DNA of 16,448 bases from an uncultured Clostridia bacterium (GTDB lineage Bacteria > Bacillota > Clostridia > RGIG6154): NCBI GenBank assembly GCA_934446135.1, contig CAKSDT010000034.1, positions 1-16,448 of the forward strand, in the 5' to 3' direction. Below the pieces are notes generated by a model. The model searched no databases. It was not told the DNA's origin and saw nothing but the letters and a program-made list of their open reading frames with translations. A program made the translations under genes and the position numbers. This document shows, in pieces, positions 14,093 to 16,448 of this stretch (the stretch's first letter is position 1; each line of letters opens with the position of its first letter).

Positions 14093-14098
14093 TATAAT
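14093..14098 (+). promoter_or_regulatory. -10 element of the PRD regulator/ptsHI promoter
   Basis: A perfect TATAAT. No -35 match is found 16-18 bases upstream (AAATAC region). The predicted start near 14105 leaves a 36-base leader to the ATG at 14141. It may depend on an activator. Confidence 0.5.
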
Positions 14099-14140
14099 GA
14101 ACTTGTAAGGGAGATGGCGGGGTGTAAAGGAAATGATAAT

Positions 14141-16129
14141 ATGAACAAAAGGCAGACTGAAATTTTAAGAATTCTCTGCAAAAACCGTAACTTTATGACA
14201 ATTGGTGATATTGCCGAACTTGCGGGCGTTTCACCAAACACCGTAAGGAGCGACCTTTCAGTCATTAAAGAGGAATTAAAAAGTGCAGATGCCGGAAGTT
14301 TAGAGTCAAAACCTCATATAGGTGTAAAACTTATTTCTACAGATGAAAAAATTAAAAAACTTGAAAACAACTCAGACAACATTGATAAAGAAATTGTCTT
14401 TTTCATTCTGCGTCAACTTTTTAAAAATGATACTCTAACTGTTCAAAAACTTTCGGAAAGATATTTCCTTTCAAGAACTCTTACAGAAAATGTTCTTTCT
14501 TATACCGAAAAATGGCTTTCAAAAAATAACATAGTTTTTGAGAGAAAAAGAGGAAAGGGCATTTCTATTAAGTACAGCGAGTTCAATTATCAGACTGCGT
14601 TTAATGAATTTTTCACAAAGTATAAAGAAATGTATTTCGGACTTGTTACTGAGAGAGAAAGTTTTTACCCAATAATTACAGGCAGAGATTACACCTCTAT
14701 TTGTGCAGCACTTGATGGATTTGACATTTCTCAAATTCTTAAAGCAATATATGAACTTGAGAAAGAATTCGGATACAAATATAATTATCTTTCTTCGGTT
14801 AAACTTTCTTTTATGCTTTCGCTTTTTATTATAAGAAAGAGAAAAGGAAAAGAAATTCAGCCCCCTAAACCGTCAAAAACTATGTCAGACGGTAAAATGG
14901 ATTCTGAAACAACAAAGGTTTTATCAAAAAAACTTTCGGAATATTTGAAAATAACAATTTCGGCCAATGATGAAAAGTATATAGAATTTTTACTTGCGAC
15001 ATCTGAAATTCAGGAATTCGAAACAGAGGAAAAAAGACATTGTACTGAAGTTATGGAAACAGAACTGTGCAGACTTACCGTAAAAGTTGTAAATCTGATA
15101 AGCGAAGTAACTATTCCTGAACTTAAATTTGATAAATACTTTATAAGAAATATGTTTCTTCAACTTAAAGTTACTGTTTCAAGATTGAAGTATGGTGTAG
15201 TATCAGAAAATCCGCTTTTGTCGGAAATAAAACAAAAATATTCAAATATGATGGCTGCAGCCTGGCTTGTGGGCAATATTTTTGAAAATGAACTTGGACT
15301 TGAAATAAACGAAAACGAGGCAGGATATATTGCAATCCTTACAGGAGGAGCAATAGAAAGACATATGGCAAAACTGTCGGCGGCAATAGTTTGCGATTAC
15401 GGAGTAGGAATATCAGGTATACTTACTGAAAAATTAAGAAGAATAATTCCCGAACTTTGGGTAGACGGTGTTTATTCGGTTCGCGATGTAAGGAAACTCA
15501 AATCGGGACAGTTTGATTTTATCATTTCAGCAGCAGAACTTCAAAGTTATAACATACCGAAGGAAATAGTTTATGTGAGTAATCTTTTGAGTGATGATGA
15601 TGTGAAAAAAATTGCTGATGAAATGAAAAAAATCAGAAACAAAAAGAAAAAAGATTTAAAAGCAATCGGCAACACCGTGAAACTTTACAGTTCAGACCTT
15701 ATTTTTCCAAAACTGAATGTAAAGAGTAAGGAAGAGCTTTTGAAAAAACTTTGTTCACGACTCGAAATGTTGGGGTATGTAACAGAGCAGTTTGAAAAAA
15801 GTGTTTTTGAAAGAGAAAAAACAATGTCAACAGGTATCGGCAATATGACAGCAATTCCTCACGGACTCAGCGAGTATGTAAACCGTTCGGTTTTTGCATA
15901 TGCTTCTCTTGAAAATCCAATGGACTGGAACGGAAATGGAGAAATGGTTGACGCTGTGTTTTTGCTTGCCTTTGACCTTTCAAAAAACAGTTCGGTTAAA
16001 GATGAGATACTCGGTTTTTATAAATCGATAGTTAACTTTATGGAGGACACCGATAAACTAAAAACTTTAAGAGAATTTAATGATAAAGATGATATTGTAA
16101 ATATGTTTAATTTATGGCGGGAGGGATAA
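14141..16129 (+). CDS. PRD-containing PTS-linked transcriptional regulator (MtlR/LicR type)
   Basis: This is a DNA-binding activator whose activity is set by PTS phosphorylation. Domains in order: winged HTH 1-60 (FMTIGDIAELAGVSPNTVRS), second Mga-like HTH about 85-145, PRD1 about 180-300, PRD2 about 305-405, EIIB-like about 412-500 with Cys418 (AIVCDYGVGISG), EIIA type 2 about 515-660 with His574 (MTAIPHGLSEYV). The usual PRD phosphorylation histidines appear to be Met225 and Leu284 (PRD1) and Gln341 and Leu400 (PRD2), an odd loss. The ATG at 14141 has AAAGGA upstream; the TTG at 14090 would start upstream of the mRNA. The length (662 residues) fits the family. HPr and enzyme I follow directly, so it probably controls them or a nearby transporter. 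Confidence 0.88.
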   Translation: MNKRQTEILRILCKNRNFMTIGDIAELAGVSPNTVRSDLSVIKEELKSADAGSLESKPHIGVKLISTDEKIKKLENNSDNIDKEIVFFILRQLFKNDTLTVQKLSERYFLSRTLTENVLSYTEKWLSKNNIVFERKRGKGISIKYSEFNYQTAFNEFFTKYKEMYFGLVTERESFYPIITGRDYTSICAALDGFDISQILKAIYELEKEFGYKYNYLSSVKLSFMLSLFIIRKRKGKEIQPPKPSKTMSDGKMDSETTKVLSKKLSEYLKITISANDEKYIEFLLATSEIQEFETEEKRHCTEVMETELCRLTVKVVNLISEVTIPELKFDKYFIRNMFLQLKVTVSRLKYGVVSENPLLSEIKQKYSNMMAAAWLVGNIFENELGLEINENEAGYIAILTGGAIERHMAKLSAAIVCDYGVGISGILTEKLRRIIPELWVDGVYSVRDVRKLKSGQFDFIISAAELQSYNIPKEIVYVSNLLSDDDVKKIADEMKKIRNKKKKDLKAIGNTVKLYSSDLIFPKLNVKSKEELLKKLCSRLEMLGYVTEQFEKSVFEREKTMSTGIGNMTAIPHGLSEYVNRSVFAYASLENPMDWNGNGEMVDAVFLLAFDLSKNSSVKDEILGFYKSIVNFMEDTDKLKTLREFNDKDDIVNMFNLWREG

Positions 16130-16132
16130 AAT

Positions 16133-16387
16133 ATGATAAAGAAAAGTTACACAATAAAAAATGAAGAAGGTTTGCACGCAAGGCCTGCATCGGATTTTTG
16201 TAAAACAGCAAACAAATTTACATCAAAAATAAGTGTTATAAAAGATGGAACGGAATATGATGCAAAAAGCATATTAATGGTTCTTTGCATAGGTGCTGTC
16301 AAAGGAGAAACAATAGAACTTAAGGCAGACGGCGAAGATGAAACAGAAGCGTTGGAAGCATTAGTTGAAACTTTGGATTCGGAGTGA
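16133..16387 (+). CDS. ptsH: Phosphocarrier protein HPr
   Basis: HPr passes phosphate from enzyme I to sugar-specific EIIA proteins in the cytosol. His15, the phosphorylation site, lies in NEEGLHARPASDF. Ser46, the target of HPr kinase/phosphorylase in Firmicutes, lies in YDAKSILMVLCIGAVKGETI. The length (84 residues) is slightly shorter than the B. subtilis protein. GGGAGGG precedes the ATG, overlapping the end of the PRD regulator gene, whose stop is three bases upstream. The intact Ser46 indicates a role in carbon catabolite control as well as transport. The gap to enzyme I is five bases. Confidence 0.92.
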   Translation: MIKKSYTIKNEEGLHARPASDFCKTANKFTSKISVIKDGTEYDAKSILMVLCIGAVKGETIELKADGEDETEALEALVETLDSE

Positions 16388-16392
16388 TTTAA

Positions 16393-16448
16393 ATGAAAGT
16401 TTTTAAAGGTGTAGCGGGAGCACCCGGAATCGTTTCGGGCAAGACCTT
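16393..16448 (+). CDS. ptsI: PTS enzyme I (phosphoenolpyruvate-protein phosphotransferase), start only
   Basis: Only the first 18 residues are in the window: MKVFKGVAGAPGIVSGKT. The GVAGAPGIVSG pattern is the usual start of enzyme I, which takes phosphate from phosphoenolpyruvate and passes it to HPr His15. GGAG at the end of the HPr gene acts as its ribosome binding site. The order regulator, HPr, enzyme I supports the call. The gene runs off the right edge. Confidence 0.85.
   Translation, partial: MKVFKGVAGAPGIVSGKT

Noticed and set aside
1..16448. CRISPR arrays, insertion sequences, phage genes, tRNA and rRNA genes
   Set aside because: No regularly spaced repeats, transposase or integrase motifs, tRNA cloverleaf or rRNA signatures were seen on reading both strands.

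Overview
The window looks like chromosomal DNA of a low-GC Gram-positive bacterium, most likely a member of Clostridia. The reasons are the A/T-rich sequence, strong AGGAGG-type ribosome binding sites, several TTG starts, SigA-like promoters with 17-base spacers, U-tract terminators, HPr with both His15 and Ser46, and a lysine riboswitch. It reads as ordinary genome sequence; no insertion sequence, phage gene, CRISPR array, tRNA or rRNA was seen.

Left end (1-3557, + strand): the distal part of a bacterial microcompartment (BMC) operon. It holds a CoA-acylating aldehyde dehydrogenase, a tandem-domain shell protein, a PduL-type phosphotransacylase and a DeoR-family regulator, closed by a strong terminator. 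Both enzymes carry N-terminal helices of the kind that target cargo to the shell. Together they would turn a toxic aldehyde into acyl-CoA and then acyl-phosphate inside the compartment. The signature enzyme that makes the aldehyde lies outside the window.

Middle (3572-8563): a minus-strand pair (CrtO-like acyltransferase and PAP2-family phosphatase) with overlapping stop and start; a secreted metallo-beta-lactamase-fold protein with a C-terminal Cys-rich zinc module; thrH, a HAD phosphatase/homoserine phosphotransferase; and a minus-strand pair of cell-envelope proteins (copper-amine-oxidase-N domain protein and membrane-anchored OB-fold protein).

8614-8846 (minus): an independent small RNA unit. 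It has a near-consensus promoter whose predicted start coincides with the first base of a long paired structure, followed by two tandem terminators. The fold resembles 6S RNA but the family is not established. This is the least explained element in the window.

8898-11700 (minus): a lysine-riboswitch-controlled polar amino acid ABC importer (binding protein, permease, ATPase). The riboswitch argues that the substrate is lysine or a related compound.

11716-14015 (minus): a DUF1538 membrane protein translationally coupled to a tandem PII-like protein. Divergent to it (14045-16448, + strand): a PRD/EIIB/EIIA transcriptional regulator, HPr and the start of PTS enzyme I. The regulator keeps its EIIB-like Cys and EIIA His, but appears to have lost all four PRD histidines.
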